Assembly (NCBI RefSeq): GCF_037975245.1
Contig: NC_092568.1
Location: 40,772,631-40,836,630, forward strand
Source: Apostichopus japonicus
Taxonomy: Eukaryota > Echinodermata > Holothuroidea > Aspidochirotida > Stichopodidae
Direction of reading: 5' to 3'
Length of the DNA stretch: 64,000 nt
Positions 48,128-63,000 of the stretch are shown piece by piece (the stretch's first letter is position 1; each line of letters begins with the position of its first letter). A program made the translations under genes and the position numbers. The notes under the pieces were generated by a model. The model saw nothing but the letters and a program-made list of their open reading frames with translations. It made no database searches and had not been told where the DNA came from.

Positions 48128-51097
48128 AATGAAGCACATAAAATGCAAGTTACAATAGTCAGCTGCAAGTGACATTCCGTTACTTAGCAACACACTTTGA
48201 CCATATCAGAGAGAGATATCAAGGACAATATAACTAAGCTCATGGCGACTCCAGGCACGACGACAATACTATAACACATGGAAGAAATGATGTAGCGAAG
48301 AACTTACAAGACTCCTTTGTAAAGTATAACTCAATGATGAAGAAATACCTGTATAGAAAAGTATTCTTATATCTTTCCATGGTCGTGGTGATTTCTACGA
48401 AGAGGCATGGACACAGCGGGTTAAGTCCCATCATTGCAAGTTAAGGGAAGACATCTCCCACCACCACCCATCCCCTTCCTCTTCTTTTACCAATTGCAAA
48501 GTAATTTTAGGCAATTTCTCAAACAATTGTATCTTTTGCTATTAAGAATATAATTGTCAATATCATGGTGTGGAAAGGCCCTTGAAAAGTTTTGGACATA
48601 TTTTGCCAGTAGATATCTTCTGCCACTAATGATCCTCCTCTCGCCCCCCCCCACCCCTCCCCCCTCAATTTTCGACTTCCCTACATGGCAACAAGAAACT
48701 CCATCATTAAGTGATTTGTGTCCTGAATCAAAAGAAAAGTATATATGGCACAGAAAGATAATTTATCTTTAAAGCCAATTTATCAGTAATTTTAGGACTT
48801 GGGGGGGGTGGGGGAGGGGAAGGTTCATGAAAATTTGCATCAATCCTTATTCGAGATTAGATGTTATGGGGACCTTTTGGGAATTATGGGGATTAGATGT
48901 TATCTAAACTCTGGTTCACTCTACTTGACAGTAACATCCAGTCTTAGAAATATCAAAAAGTTTCTAAATTGGCTTTGAATTTCAATGAAATCAAAATTAG
49001 AGACACTTTCTTGGACTTAATCAATTACATGATTGTGTAATGAACATGTATATCATCTATGAAGCTAGACACATGTAAAAAGATATCCATTTCACAGGTA
49101 GGCTGTTCAAGTGACTTTGGGTAAGCTAGCAAGCAGATAAGTGATATTTGCTTGACAAAATGAGTCACATGGCATAAATTTAGAAAAAAAGTTACTTTTT
49201 TCAATACCCCTTATTCACCTTTGTTCTTGAATAAGCACAAGATGCCTACATCACAGTTGGTTTACGAAACATGTAAATTTCCCAGTCAGACTAAGAGCAT
49301 TTGCTGAGACTGGCTACAAATGAAATTCCTTAGAGAATGAAATCCCAAGTGAGAGATCAATGGAATCACTGAATGAACTGCTTCAGAGAAGAAACATGGC
49401 ATTTGATAATTGCCTGAAAGTAACATGTCCGGATGGCTCATCACTTGGCAACCAATTTTTTAACCAAACTTAAAAGTTTTATCTCACGAATAAGACTTGA
49501 GTCATTGTATAGGTTCTGAACTATTGATGTGCACTGAATTATTAAAACAGAGAGAAAACACTAGCCAGGGACCGATTTTACAACCAAACTACTAAAACTG
49601 CATCAAGAAAATCTCTAATAGCTGTACAAGTTAAAAGTTATATATGTAAAGCAATAAATGTGTTAATATCAATTTTCATTTCTATGGAAGTTTCTTTTTA
49701 ATATTAAAACTGCAATGTATCTTCATCCAGCACCCAAATTAACCTGTAAACACTGAGTACGGACTTTGTCTTTCTGTTTACAATTTGCATACTAAAAACG
49801 TCATTAAATCTGGAAGGTTGTGCTAAACCATGTCAATTCTAATCCATGTACAAAGGCAGACTGATAATCCCCTGAGGGTAAATATTTGAATTGATGTGAC
49901 CTTAAATAGACACTAAACTAGAGCTTGTTGATATTTACAATTAAACCGCTAAGACAATGGTAATCACTAACTACTTCCACCCTCGGCTATCATTAAGATG
50001 ATGTCTAATACCTATTAACAAAGTTTATATGTTTGTTTAATTCTTGATGATAAAGGTTGTGATTCTTATCAAGCCTGCTTGTATAGAGATCTGAGTGCAG
50101 TATTAAACAATGGTGCATTATTAAACAATATAACTATGTCACCGGATTACTACTGAGAAATTTAAAGAAAGATAACTTTAAGTGCTATCAATTCTAGGAC
50201 TCTCCTCAGTTTCATGGCAGTCTGTAGAGGACATTTTGATAAATGTTCTGTAAACCTTAAAAGCTTAAGTTACGATGTGGAAGCTTGTTTACTTGTATGA
50301 CACCACTCTGTGGATGTCAAGCTAAGCATGAGAAAGTCATAAAATTTTCGTTGACTTTATCAAGCGTATTTTTGCCTTCATTTTGTCTGATTGAGCACAG
50401 AATTTGAAGATCACAAACTTAGAATTGTACAAACAGTAATTAAACTGTAATAAAAAGAATATATGGTGAACCTAATAGGTACAGGTTATTGACTACTGAG
50501 AAAGGCAAGTTCACCAAAGGAATCTTGTTTAGTATTTAGGGTATCAGCATTGATGTAAAACTAGTTGGCCATTAAAATATGTGCAGTTCATGACTAGTGA
50601 CACACTTATGACACAGTCACATGACACACAGTCACATGACACACAGTCACATGACATACAGTCACATGACACAGTCATGACTAGTGACACACAGAGAACT
50701 AAGAGAAGGCCAAGAGGAGATGATGGGGACATGGGGGGGGGGACATGAAAGGGGTAGATTGACCTTTCTGAGGGAAGAGTCTTTCACAAAGATTATAGTG
50801 TAATAAGACATTTTATGGAAGATTAACCAGCATATTTAGCTTTCGGTTGAGACACAGGAAAGTGGTCTAGTGAGAGCAGAAGACACACTTTTCTTCTCAC
50901 ATATTAACACAACTGATTAGGTATGAGCTTCAGTTGTTTGTGACAGATATTACCTGTCAGTAAACCATTTCACTTGGGACAACGCCACTTTGATACATCT
51001 GGGACAATGCCTCTTTGATCCGTTCCCAGATCCTTGGCATCGCCCTCTCACCTCATTAGAAGATACCGCACTGGAAGCAACTCCTCCGCAGTTGAGC
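48128..51097 (-). other. CMTR1 3' flank, possibly a 3 kb 3' UTR
   Basis: No exon of any recognisable gene lies here. If the hexamer at 48122-48127 is used, the stretch would be the CMTR1 3' UTR. It also contains poly-C/poly-G runs near 48640 and 48800 and the short repeat at 50590-50695. Confidence 0.35.
50590..50695. repeat. Short tandem repeat ACACAGTCACATGAC
   Basis: About six copies of a 10-16 bp ACACAGTCACATGAC unit, ending in a repeat of the leading CATGACTAGTGACACAC word. It lies just after the CMTR1 coding end. Confidence 0.8.
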
Positions 51098-54000
51098 TCA
51101 TATCTGCTGCTTCTGAACGTAATCCATGATATCAAAGCGAGATATCTTGTTTGGATCCTGATTTGTTTGACTGTTGTGTACCTGAACGCCATCTTCCCAC
51201 AGCCAATGAAAACACTTGCCTAAGGTGACTCTGTCAAAACAACAAGAAATTAACAATTAAATTGACTGAAATTGAATATTTATGTTGCTTGAAATAAATG
51301 TATCCAATGAGGAACCCTTACATATTAGGCAGTTCAGTTTACATATAAATAACAAAATGTCACATGTTTTTTTCTATATCGGTCCAATATGAATAATCCA
51401 AATAATTATACTTAAGCAACCTTGAATGTGGTTCTGTAACAAATGAACCACAGCAACGAATGTTTGAATGTGGTGTTGTTGCCATGGCATTAAATATATC
51501 CATGTCCAAGAGAAGGATTATTTTAAAGTAGAGTTCAGTTTTGGGTCTTTCTTGATTATTGGATACACAAATTGCCCTTTTGATTGACGTTGCTATGACA
51601 TATAGAGAGAAATAAAAAATTAGAAATCAACAGAATAAAAAAAAAAGATAAATGCAATAATGCTATAATGAATGTTTGAATATGGTTTTGTGGCCATGGT
51701 GTTTAATACATCCATGTCCAAATGAGAATTTATTTTAAGAGAGTTCAGATTAAAACATTTTTATTCTTTTTTGATTATTAGATTTGTAAATTGGCCACTC
51801 AATCGACATTGCAATGACATATAGTGAGGATGAAGACGATTTAAGAAATCAACAGAATAACTTGATTACAAAAAATGATTTATAAATCATGTTTTAATGC
51901 AATACTTACTCAAATGGAGCAATTGACTCAACAGGACAATTAAATGTTGATTCATTATTGGTTTTGTTGAAGAAATATTTCATGTGCCTGGATCTGCTCA
52001 TCCTCATTGTCCAAGGATCTATGATGAATCAAAACAACATGCACATCTTGGCATTTATTTCCGTATGAAAATCATCTTTCGGAAGTTTCAATTAAAATGA
52101 TATTCCTGTTACTTAAGATAGTGGACAATATTGTACATTTACATTTAAAACTTGCATCACTTTTCCCATTATGACTACTCGTGCTTATAAAATGCTATCA
52201 TCATTACTTGATTCATTACTGTTGATGATATCATGACTGATGATATCGTCAATGTTTTACCTTTGATCGTTCGTTTAAAGTACAGTCCAGATGGGATGAA
52301 ATGTCTCTCTTCCGTTTCCATACAATAGCAGAGTCTCCTTCTCTGGCCGGATCCTTTCACTTGTTTTACCTGCAGTCTGTAAGAGTAAACGTCTTTTTGA
52401 GTCAAACACCTGCTATCGAGGAATAATTTAACTGCAGTCTGTAAAGGTTTGACACCTTCGTTCATTTCTACACCGGATGAAAACACCTGTTGTCAACAGC
52501 AACTAAAATTTCCAGATGTTCAAGTTTTTTTTTTTTTTTTTTTTACAATGGTCAAGCTTAACAGCTTCAAATGATTCAATCTGATGTAATTTATTTTGAT
52601 AATCATCGTAACAATACCATTGACTTTTTTTAAATAGTATTCTCACAATTATTTTTATTTAGTACACTTACTTGAGAATTTTGTGACTTATTCTAAGGAA
52701 TATAGTGTCAGAGACTAAAATCACTCAGAGACAACTAAGAATAAGTCAATTTGTCAAACAACTTGATAATATTTTTTCTTATCCCTCATTAGAAAGTAAT
52801 TGTTGTTACAAACATACCCAGCAGTCAGAGCAGCACCATAACATGCAAAAAGACTAGTACATATAAACTGGTAGCTTTGATTTAAGCTGCTGTGTCTAAA
52901 CTCCTCCAAAAACACAAGGTGAATCAAGTTATCACAGGCAACTGACTATTTCCAGTATAGCATATTAACCAATGCAAGTCATTTAAGAAAATCAAGCAAC
53001 CTTTCAAAAACTTTTTGAAGATCTTCCATCCGGTACACTTCTTTGACTCTCAACGGTGAGAGCTCTAGTCTTGTGAGTTTCTGCAGCGATTTTACAAAAA
53101 GAGCTGCTTTCTGCATTCTGCAAGAACAATTGTGAAATATACATAACGTTAGCTCTGATATGTACTTCATTTTGACAAGTTTGTTAGATTGCACGCAATT
53201 CAAAAAGTGCTTTCATGAGGGATAAAATTTCAGAATTCAGATAGGAATGAATTTTTTACTTTGAAAGAGAAATCACCTCATTTTGGATGGATAAATTAGT
53301 GAATTCCCTGAGGAGAGAAAAACATATCAATTACAAAATGGGAGGGATGGGGTTTGAAAGCACTCATGGTGATTTAATTACACTCTTATCTGACTTGACA
53401 ATTAATAATGATAATTAAATAATAAACCCAAATACTTGGCATGTGTGACAATCAAACTATGCAGTCCTCATAGTTCAAGAAGTGACATCAAGAAAAACTG
53501 AAAAGTATTTTACAAAGCTAAAGGAGTTTCATTACTAAAAGGATGCATACAACCAGTCCACTTCCCAACAGATTCAGAAATATTTCTTGTAGGCTAGGCT
53601 AGGCCTAGATAAATATTGTATTGTTAGTAAGGCTATATACCTGAGTGTACAGTTTGTAAATGTGTCAAAAGTAAAGGGACTTTTCCCCAGGTTCAGCAAA
53701 CTTACTCAAGTCTTATGTTGTGATTATCACCCACTCCTTGTAAATTTAAAACACACATGAACTTAAGAATAATTAAACCAATCTTGCACTCATCTCAAGA
53801 ATATGCAAAATTGATGAAATGTACAAAAGTGTGACTCTTACTACTATATGGATGAGTGGGATTGTTTGAAGCCTTTTACAAAGAATTAAATAATTCAATT
53901 GTCATATCCAAGGCCTACAACAATGAAGAAAGTGAACGAACAAAGAGAGGTTTATAAAGAACTCATGTTTATTGAATGAATCATCGAGTAATGTAAGAGT

Positions 54001-57000
54001 GCCAGATCGAAGTGCAAGGTTGCCAATTTAACCTTTAAATTAAATTTAATTATATCGTTGCCAGACATTCATAAATAAGATCAATACATGACATCAATGT
54101 ACATATGGACGTAAACTTACCTTTCTGTATAATGCAGCTTTCTGATATCTTCTCCCCCTAGAACCATCGCATCCATGATATGAACAGCAGAAATCTTCCG
54201 CTGTCCGGGACCCTAGAGGAAATCGGGAAACACATGGGACTTGGGTAAAATGCTCACTGAGTTTACAATATTCTGGTTTATTAACATAAAACAAGTGTAC
54301 CATGATAATTATTTCATAGTCAATATGATCTTGGCAGGATAAATAAACAAACTGACCAACTTCAGTCATAATTCCATACATTTGAGCACTACAATTACAA
54401 ATGCTCTGGACTGTGTTTATTCCCACCACGTACACTTAGGGGCCGCTACATGTACTCATTTTTGTACTCAATTCTATCCATATAAATAATTCACAAGTGA
54501 GAAGATAAGTTTCATATTTGTAGCACTTGCTGTATATATATATTTGTATTACTGTATGTGTATCACAGTCTATTGATACTAATAATATTGCTTTTTTTCT
54601 TTTCTGTTTTTGTTTACGACCTGTGTAAGCCAAATTTCGGATTGTGGACAATAAATTCAAATTCAAGTCAATTCAGTTTACAGGAATACATGGAGATATG
54701 GGTAAATATTTTGTGATTTTTAAGCCCAACTACAAATAAGCAAACAAATAAATAATGATAAACAACATTCAGCTTACCATCACAAAATAAAGGCAGAAGC
54801 TAACTTTCTTTGAAAAACACTTGAGTTCTGGGGTTGGTCGGGAAAGTTGTCAGATTAATTCCAAATAATACAACATATTTTGACCAGTTTTGATTGGTAC
54901 ATTTTTGACTATGAGATCATAACAGGTCTTCAAGAAATTTTGAAGTTTGATTAGTTAAAACCAGAATGAAAACATTTCATGGTTCCTTGCTGCTGTTCAT
55001 TAGTTCCATTCATAGGGATATTTCTAACAAAGCCCTAATACAACAACAGTAATTTATGCTCACAAACTGTTGTTGCCAAAGTAATGCTAAGCCCTGATAT
55101 CAATTGCAACACACATCAGTGTGTGAAGACTATCTACCATTATCATCATACCAAGTTTGACGAAATTCCGACTAGTAATAGTAGCCAAGTAATTGCAATT
55201 TGGAGTATTTCACGTTTGACCCCATGACCTCATTAATATTCATGATATGAGCACCAAAATCAACAGGGTTAATCTACTTACTATGGGCCACCCACTCACC
55301 AAGTATGGTAATGATTGGTCATTCCCTTGTTGAGTTATTGTGCATAAAAACTTTTCATAACGAAATAATGCTAGGCCCCCCCCCCTTTTAAACATGCATG
55401 ATATCAATTGCAACACACATCAGTGTGTGGAGACTATCTACCAATATCATCATACCAAAGTTTGACGAAATTCCAATAAATAGTAGCCAAGTTATTGCAA
55501 CTTGGGAGTTTTTCACGTTTGACCCGTGACCTCATTAATATTTTTAACTTTGACCTCGTATAACTTCGCACACGAAGGTCACACGGGGGTCAACCTATTG
55601 ACATTTATGATCAGAAGGTACCTTTGACATCTGAAAATAGCATCAAAACTGTAAAAACCCCAAAACACGAAAAGGTCACCAGAGGTCAAATTGAGGTCAA
55701 GGGTCACCCAGATGCGGGTCGACAACTGGATTACATTGAAGCAACTCCCAACCTTAACAGACAGTTTGTTCTCAAGTTATCACAAAAATACTAGATTTTT
55801 TTATCATTAATTGACCTTTGGTGACCTCGGATCACATGACCGTTATGTTTGAAAATATTCCCCTACACCATTTGCAACTTGTCCCAAAATATCAACAGTG
55901 TCACACCTTGAAACTGAGAGTTATTGCATTAAATGTCAGAAAATTAACTTTGACCTCGTATAACTCCGCACACGAAGGTCACACGGGGGTCAACCCATTG
56001 ACATTTATGATCAGAAGGTACCTTTGACATCTGAAAATAGCATCGAAACTGTAAAAATCCCCAAAACATGAAAAGGTCACCAGAGGTCAAATTGAGGTCA
56101 AGGGTCACCCAGATGCGGGTCGACAATTGGATTAAATTGAAGCAACTCCCAACCCTAACGGACAATTCGTTCTCAAGTTATCGCAAAAATACTAGTTTTT
56201 TATCATTAATTGACCTTTGGTGACCTCGGATCACATGACCGTTAAGTTTGAAAATATTCCCCTATACCATTTGCAACTTGTCCCAAAATATCAACCGTGT
56301 CACACCTTGGAACTGGGAATTATTGCACTAAATGTCTGAAAATTTACTTTGACCTAATATAACTTCACACACAAAGGTCACCTGGGGTAAACCTATTGAC
56401 ATTTTTGATTGGTGAGACGTGAATATAGCATCAAAACTGTAAAAATTCAAACATTTTTTTCTTTGCCCATTTTCTCACCCAAAATACTAGTTTTTTAACA
56501 TTAATTGACCTTTGATGACCTCGGATCACATGACCGTTAAGTTTGAAAATACTCCTCTACACCATTTGCAACTTGTCCCAAAATATCAACTTTGTTCCAC
56601 CTTGGCACTGGGAGTTATTGCATTAAATGTCTGAAAATTAACTTTGACCTTGTATAACTTTACACACAAAGGTCACCCGGGTGTCAACCCATTGACATTT
56701 TTGATCGGAAGGTACCTTTGATATCCAAATCTAGCATCAAAACCAAACATTTTCTTTTTCGCCCGTTTTCTCCCAAACTAAGCACATTTTTTCTAATGTG
56801 ACCTTTGACCTTTTGACCTTGGTTTCAAATGTAGTTTGATCTGCTGATTCCAAAAATCAACACGACAAGTCTGTACAGCCATCCTAACTCCGACCGAAAA
56901 CTTTGACCCCATATAAGTTCGCACACAAAGGTCACACGGGGGTCAACCTATCGATATTTATGATCGGAAGGTACCTTTGACATCTGAAAATAGCATCGAA

Positions 57001-60000
57001 ACTGTAAAAATCCCCAAAATATGAAAAGGTCACCAGAGGTCAAATTGAGGTCAAGGGTCACCCAGATGTGGGTCGACAATTGGATTACACTGAAGCAACT
57101 CCCAACCCTAACGGACAATTCGTTCTCAAGTTATCGCAAAAATACTAGTTTTTTAACATTAATTGACCTTTGGTGACCTCAGATCACATGACCGTTACGT
57201 TTCAAAATGTTCCCCTAACCAGTTCACAACTTGTCCCAAAATATCAACCTTGTCGCACATTGGCACTGGGAGTTATTGCAGTTTTAGTATTTTGGGTTTT
57301 TGGACCATAACTGACCTTTGGTGACCTTTGTGGGCACCAAAAACAATAGGGTTCATCTACTCATTATGGGCCACCCACCCACCAAGTTTGATCATGATCA
57401 GTCAATCCCTTGTTGAGTTATCGTGCATACAAACTAAAGCGTCACACACACACACACACACACACATACACACACACACACGCCAACCTGAATACATAGG
57501 TTCCTTTGCTTTTAGCAAGGAACCAAAAAGCACTACACATTTATAGTATAATATCCCGAAAGTAACTACAAACCTCTCCTCTTAATTCTTCAAGGATTTC
57601 AACTTCACAGAATGTATTAGCTGGTAAATTGATGCAAGTTCTATCCAATTTTCGCCACTTGGAATGTGTTTCAGAGTTCCAGTAAAATATGTGAGATCCC
57701 TTTATGTAGAAAGAGAAAGGAAAAAAAATGCAGAATGTTGGTAACAGTAAGACGATTGGATAAAATTAACCAATTATTCATGAATTAATTGTTATAATTA
57801 TTATTAATTATTCAGACATTCTTTGCGTGTCTAACAGTTTGAGTCACCTCTGAACTAAATACTTTTATATATTTTGCTACATAAATTCTAAAATCCAAAT
57901 AATTTTTAAAGTAGAATGGTTTGTGGGCCAAGATTGGCTCTCAAAGATTTTAATGTGAATTTATTAATATGAGCTGTGTAAAAAGTCGATGATGTATATA
58001 TTACTTTATTAGACTGGAACATTGAAAATGATTTGAAAGAAAGAAAATGCCTTGACTTCACATTACACTGAAAAGAGTAATTTTAAACATTTGCGGGAGA
58101 ATCTATAAGTCCATAGGGTAATTAGCTAAACCTTGACCTGATGGACTTACACCATCCCAAAAACTTTGAAAAGTGTATCTGTCTACAACGTCCCAGTTTA
58201 AAGAAACATATCTTGATTAAGGAGCAAGGCAATTGCAGGCAATAATTTATCTGTTATCGCATCACAAAATGCTATGCACACTGGGCAAATTGCTATCCAT
58301 AGTGAAAGCATGTACAGCAGTCTTGAACACAAGGAACCATAGTATTTTATACAAGACAAAGTCAAGAACTTTCAAAAACTGCTACATATAATTCTAACAC
58401 ATAAATTATTCCCTGAATGGATATGGTGGTTCTAACTTGCAGTTTCGAATAGCTTTGTCTTCCAGATATAACAGCAATATCATCTAGACACTGAACACTC
58501 ACAGAATACTCAAGGAGAAACTTCCTGAAAGCAAACTATTGTTGTTTAAATCATGACACTTGGTAAATTAAAGCTGCCATCTGGGGTTTAATATGATTGA
58601 TAGAGAGGAGGGTATTTTCATTGACAGGTTTCGGTAATAACCAGTAGGGTGTGGGGGGGAAGGTTTCTGGGTACTCACCCCTAGTGCCAGCAGAAAGACC
58701 CTCTCTCCTGATGATACCAAACGGGTGGGGGTGGGAGGGGAGGAAGGTTTCTGGATACTCACCCCTAGAGCCAGCAGAAAGACCCTCTCTCCTGATAATA
58801 CCAAACGGGTGGAGGTGGGGGTGGGGGGAGGAAGGTTTCTGGATACTCACCCCTAGTGCCAGCAGAAAGACCCTCTCTCCTGATGATACCAAACACCTGT
58901 AGTCATATATGCTCTCAATCCTGTCTCCAAGATTCTCTTTGGTCAGAGGTACCACTTTTGAATTGAGTAAGCCTGTGTTACCATCCTGCGCAAAAAAAAA
59001 AATAGAGGATGCATATAAGAAACTTATTCTTACGAATAAAAAGATTGAAAGTTTCTCTTTTAATACTCCATTGTTTTAAACCCTTAATGGTGTCTTTGTA
59101 CCACTCAATCAAGGCATAAAAACTATTATCAGCTATCGTCTGTAATAAATCAGGAGCAGGAAAAAAAGAAGTTAGCAGTTTCAGGAATGAAAGAAATAAA
59201 AAAACCAGTTTTAAATAAACATCACCTCAGAAAGTTCCTGAAACTTGGTCCAAGCATCTGGTACTTTAGGAGCTGATCTGGTTTTCTCTGGCACCTGTTA
59301 CAAAGGAAACAATATGAGATTGTTATCTAATTAACTAATTAAGGTTAACTAAGGTTTTAACTAAGGTTTCAAATTATTACCACAAAGTCTTGAGGAATAT
59401 TTCCAGAAATTTCTGAGCTGAATATGTAAATTGTTAAAGTTAATTGTGAACCAAAACTAACAAATATGAACTGAGAACATTTCACAACATTTGCATATTC
59501 ATTACAACCAAAATAGTCACAGCATGAGGATGGATGGGTGGATTATTGTATACTCGAATTTAAAGCAAAACAAATGTTGACTGACAAGTTTTTAAACTTT
59601 ACCAACAAAAGTGCAGTTTTTCTCAACAAGCAGCTGTTGAACTTGGGCAGGAACTCACAGCGACCCACCCCTTCCCTCACTTTGTATGTATAATGTGCTC
59701 CTGTTTGAAAAAAAACATATGCATCTGTGGGTTGAACTGACCCACAGGTAAATGCAACTTGTTTTAATTTACATGAGGCTATTTTATCCTGAGATATGAC
59801 CAGAATGTCACATGACTTACTTTCCAGAGCATGAGAGATTTCTCCCTCATTTCTGCCTGTAAAGGTTCAATTAATGAAGAGTTTCTCACGTAGGCCTGAA
59901 TTTTGGACAGCGCTTTAATTTGAGTCAATGCTTGCCTGAAAAAAAGTAAAACAAATTTTATCGAAAAAGTGAAAGAAAAAAAATCCCAAAATATAATAGC

Positions 60001-63000
60001 AACAACCATTTAGCATGTGGCGGAAAAATTCTTGAATATAGGTTTTGTTATAATTTTTTTAAATTCATTAATACAACAATACAGGTATTGAAATAGGTGA
60101 ACTACAGTCGGTGACAAATACAAATCAAGTTAGGATGATTTTTCGTACACACTTTGCAAATTTTAATTCTTTCACAAATACTCCAAAACATCTGGTTGCA
60201 AACTGTGCACTGATGTGGTTGAATTTAATTTACTCAAAAGAATTGACAAATTGTGTCAAAATGGTAGAATTCCTACCAGCACAAGTACTCATATTATGGA
60301 GATTTAAAATGAAACTGAATGATCTTAATTTCAACACAAACCTCTCATTCTGGATCCGGATGTAGTTTGAGAATTCTTCGTTCTCCGTGAGGATGGAGAG
60401 AGGCAATACATGGAGGATGTCTACATTCGAATTCTTCATTTGGTTAAGAGCAATATTTAAGTCAAAAAGAAAATCATGGCAAAGTTCTGCTCCAGGTTTG
60501 AGATGTTTTCCTACCACATATCTGGAATAAGACAAGCAAATTAGATCGATCAAAAAAAAAATGAATAACAAAGAAAAATGTTAATGAAACCAATAATTTC
60601 AATGTTGTGGTTATGTTTCCAAAAGAAGAAAATGGGGGTCACAAATTTGACTATTTACGACATTGTTTAAACTCGTAGCTGAGATATGACATGTATACCT
60701 TTCAGAGTTGGCTGGTCTGCTGGTGTTTGGCTTTAATATTGCAATCTCCTCAAAGCATCGGTACAAAATATAAACCAGTCCAATAGAGAAAGGTGTGAAG
60801 AGGTCAAAGGTCTTGCAGACAAAATGGCCGCCTGAAATATCATTAAAATCATCAATGAGGACCAATGTATAAATTAGAAAACTTGTAAAAGTATGAACAG
60901 TTATTTTAACTTACAATATGATAAATGATTTACAAAATCATGGCCAAATGACCTGCACAAAAACCAACTTTGATTTGAATTATAGAATAAACAAAGTAAT
61001 AGTTGTATAACAAACATGATAAATCCACTATATGTTCACTCAAAGCACTGCTTGGCACTAAAGAGGACATCCTATTATAGAAATCATTCTAATGGTATGT
61101 GGAGGATACGAGGAGATGGTAGGGGGGAGGGGGAAGATGTTAATACAAAGGGAACTTAACATACTCTTAGTCTTTGATGACTCGGTCAACTTTGTATAGT
61201 ACAATTTCTTTCATAGCAAGCAGCTATGTGCATGATTTATGGTAGTATATTACAAACCCTGATATTAAACACATAAAATTTAAGTCAAAATGAAATGTAT
61301 TAGGATTTCTAGCTGTAAAGAAACATAAGAGGGACTTCAATTTCATTAATTTAGTCAAAAAGTAGTAACTTGCAGTATAATAAATTTGTGAAATAAGAAT
61401 AGCTACTCAAGGTATGGAATTCTGCAGTTTAAGTTCAAAGCATAGTTGATACAAGCCGGTTTCAAAATACTAAATCCATCCCCCCCTCTTCCCCACCCTC
61501 CCTGGTTGTCTGTTAATACCTTACCAACTCTGAGGACAGATATGGCACAAAGGAATTGGCACAACAGCAACTGCTTGGTCAGGATTTCTTGAATATTTTC
61601 CTGTCCAGCAACTGAGAAACCCTTTAAAAAAGATACACACATAACTGAAAGAAAATTGAAGTGAAACAAAGAATATGTTTTTCTAAAATCATTTTCCTAC
61701 AGTTTATATTTTTACTCTTGTTTTTACCGCCCATGAGCATCACACTATAAGGAGTGTTTCATTTCCAGCCTTAAATATTTCCTGTCCATGGGCATCACAC
61801 TATAAGGAGTGTTTCATTTTCAGCCTTATAGGTATTTTCCTGTCCATGGACATCACACTATAAGGAGTGTTTCATTTTCAGCCTTAACTATTTCCTGTCT
61901 ATGGACATCACACTATAAAGAGTGTTTCATTTCCAGCCTTAACTATTTCACAACTGATTCAAGCACGGTTATGACTGCACACAATTACTATTTCTCACTG
62001 CTATGTCTCCCTTGCCTACTTTACTTGAGCTCATGCCATGTGGAAAGGATAAACACATTATTATTGTGCAGTATTCAAACCTTTCCAGTATGTAGGTTAA
62101 TATACATACAGGTGTTCGCTGGAAGCATGCATTATTATTGCAGAGGACAATATAAACTGGCATATAAATATAGCTTGCAACCTAGGTGTTCCATTGAAAC
62201 GTAAATGCAATCGGCAATCAAAAATACAATAATAGCAAATTACAAATGACAATTCCACAGTATTGTAAGGAATAATAAACCAGGTTTTAACTCTAGGGCT
62301 TGTGGGATAAAGGACTTCAAATCCAGAATAACTGGACTTGTACAAAGTTACTACTTACTCCATCAGCCATAACAAAATGGACCCCTTTGCCATCCGTGTT
62401 GTCGAGAACAAACTCTCTAAAACACTGTAAGTTATCCTCATTCATAATGTCTCCATCACCTCGACTTCCACCGACACCTTTGAGATCAATAAAACAATCA
62501 TTTATGTGAGATCAGTTACTTAAATCTTTTTATGATAATGAAGACAAAATATGTACAATTTAAATTTACTTGGCTCACTCTATGAATCATCTTGAAGTAT
62601 ATTGTCATTGAATGGCTTTTATAATCATATCCCATCCAAATAGCTGAAAGAATGTTCACAGTGGACTAGTTAGACAAACCCATCCAGCTCTTGATATTAA
62701 ATATCTTGATCTAAATATCTAATATTAGACCTGCATACCTAGTGATTATGCAGAACTACTGGTCAAAAAACTACTGGTCAAATAAAATTATATTATTATA
62801 TGACAGTTATACAGTCTAAAAATCCCTTATCAAAGTTCCAACTTGTTTTCAGCATGTTGCATCTTTTGGCATATTGCACTTAGGCTGGAAAGTGGCAACA
62901 GGACCTGGTCACACTTTTAATTTTCTTACTATCCAGAAAACACTACTTTTTCCTTCTTTTCTTTTTCGAGATGTGCATTTCCATTCTTTCTCCATTGCAG

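Noticed and set aside
58551-58955. A 134-residue stand-alone minus-strand gene
   Set aside because: Its first part is the CMTR1 exon 58851-58985 and the rest is read-through of the exon-derived repeat.
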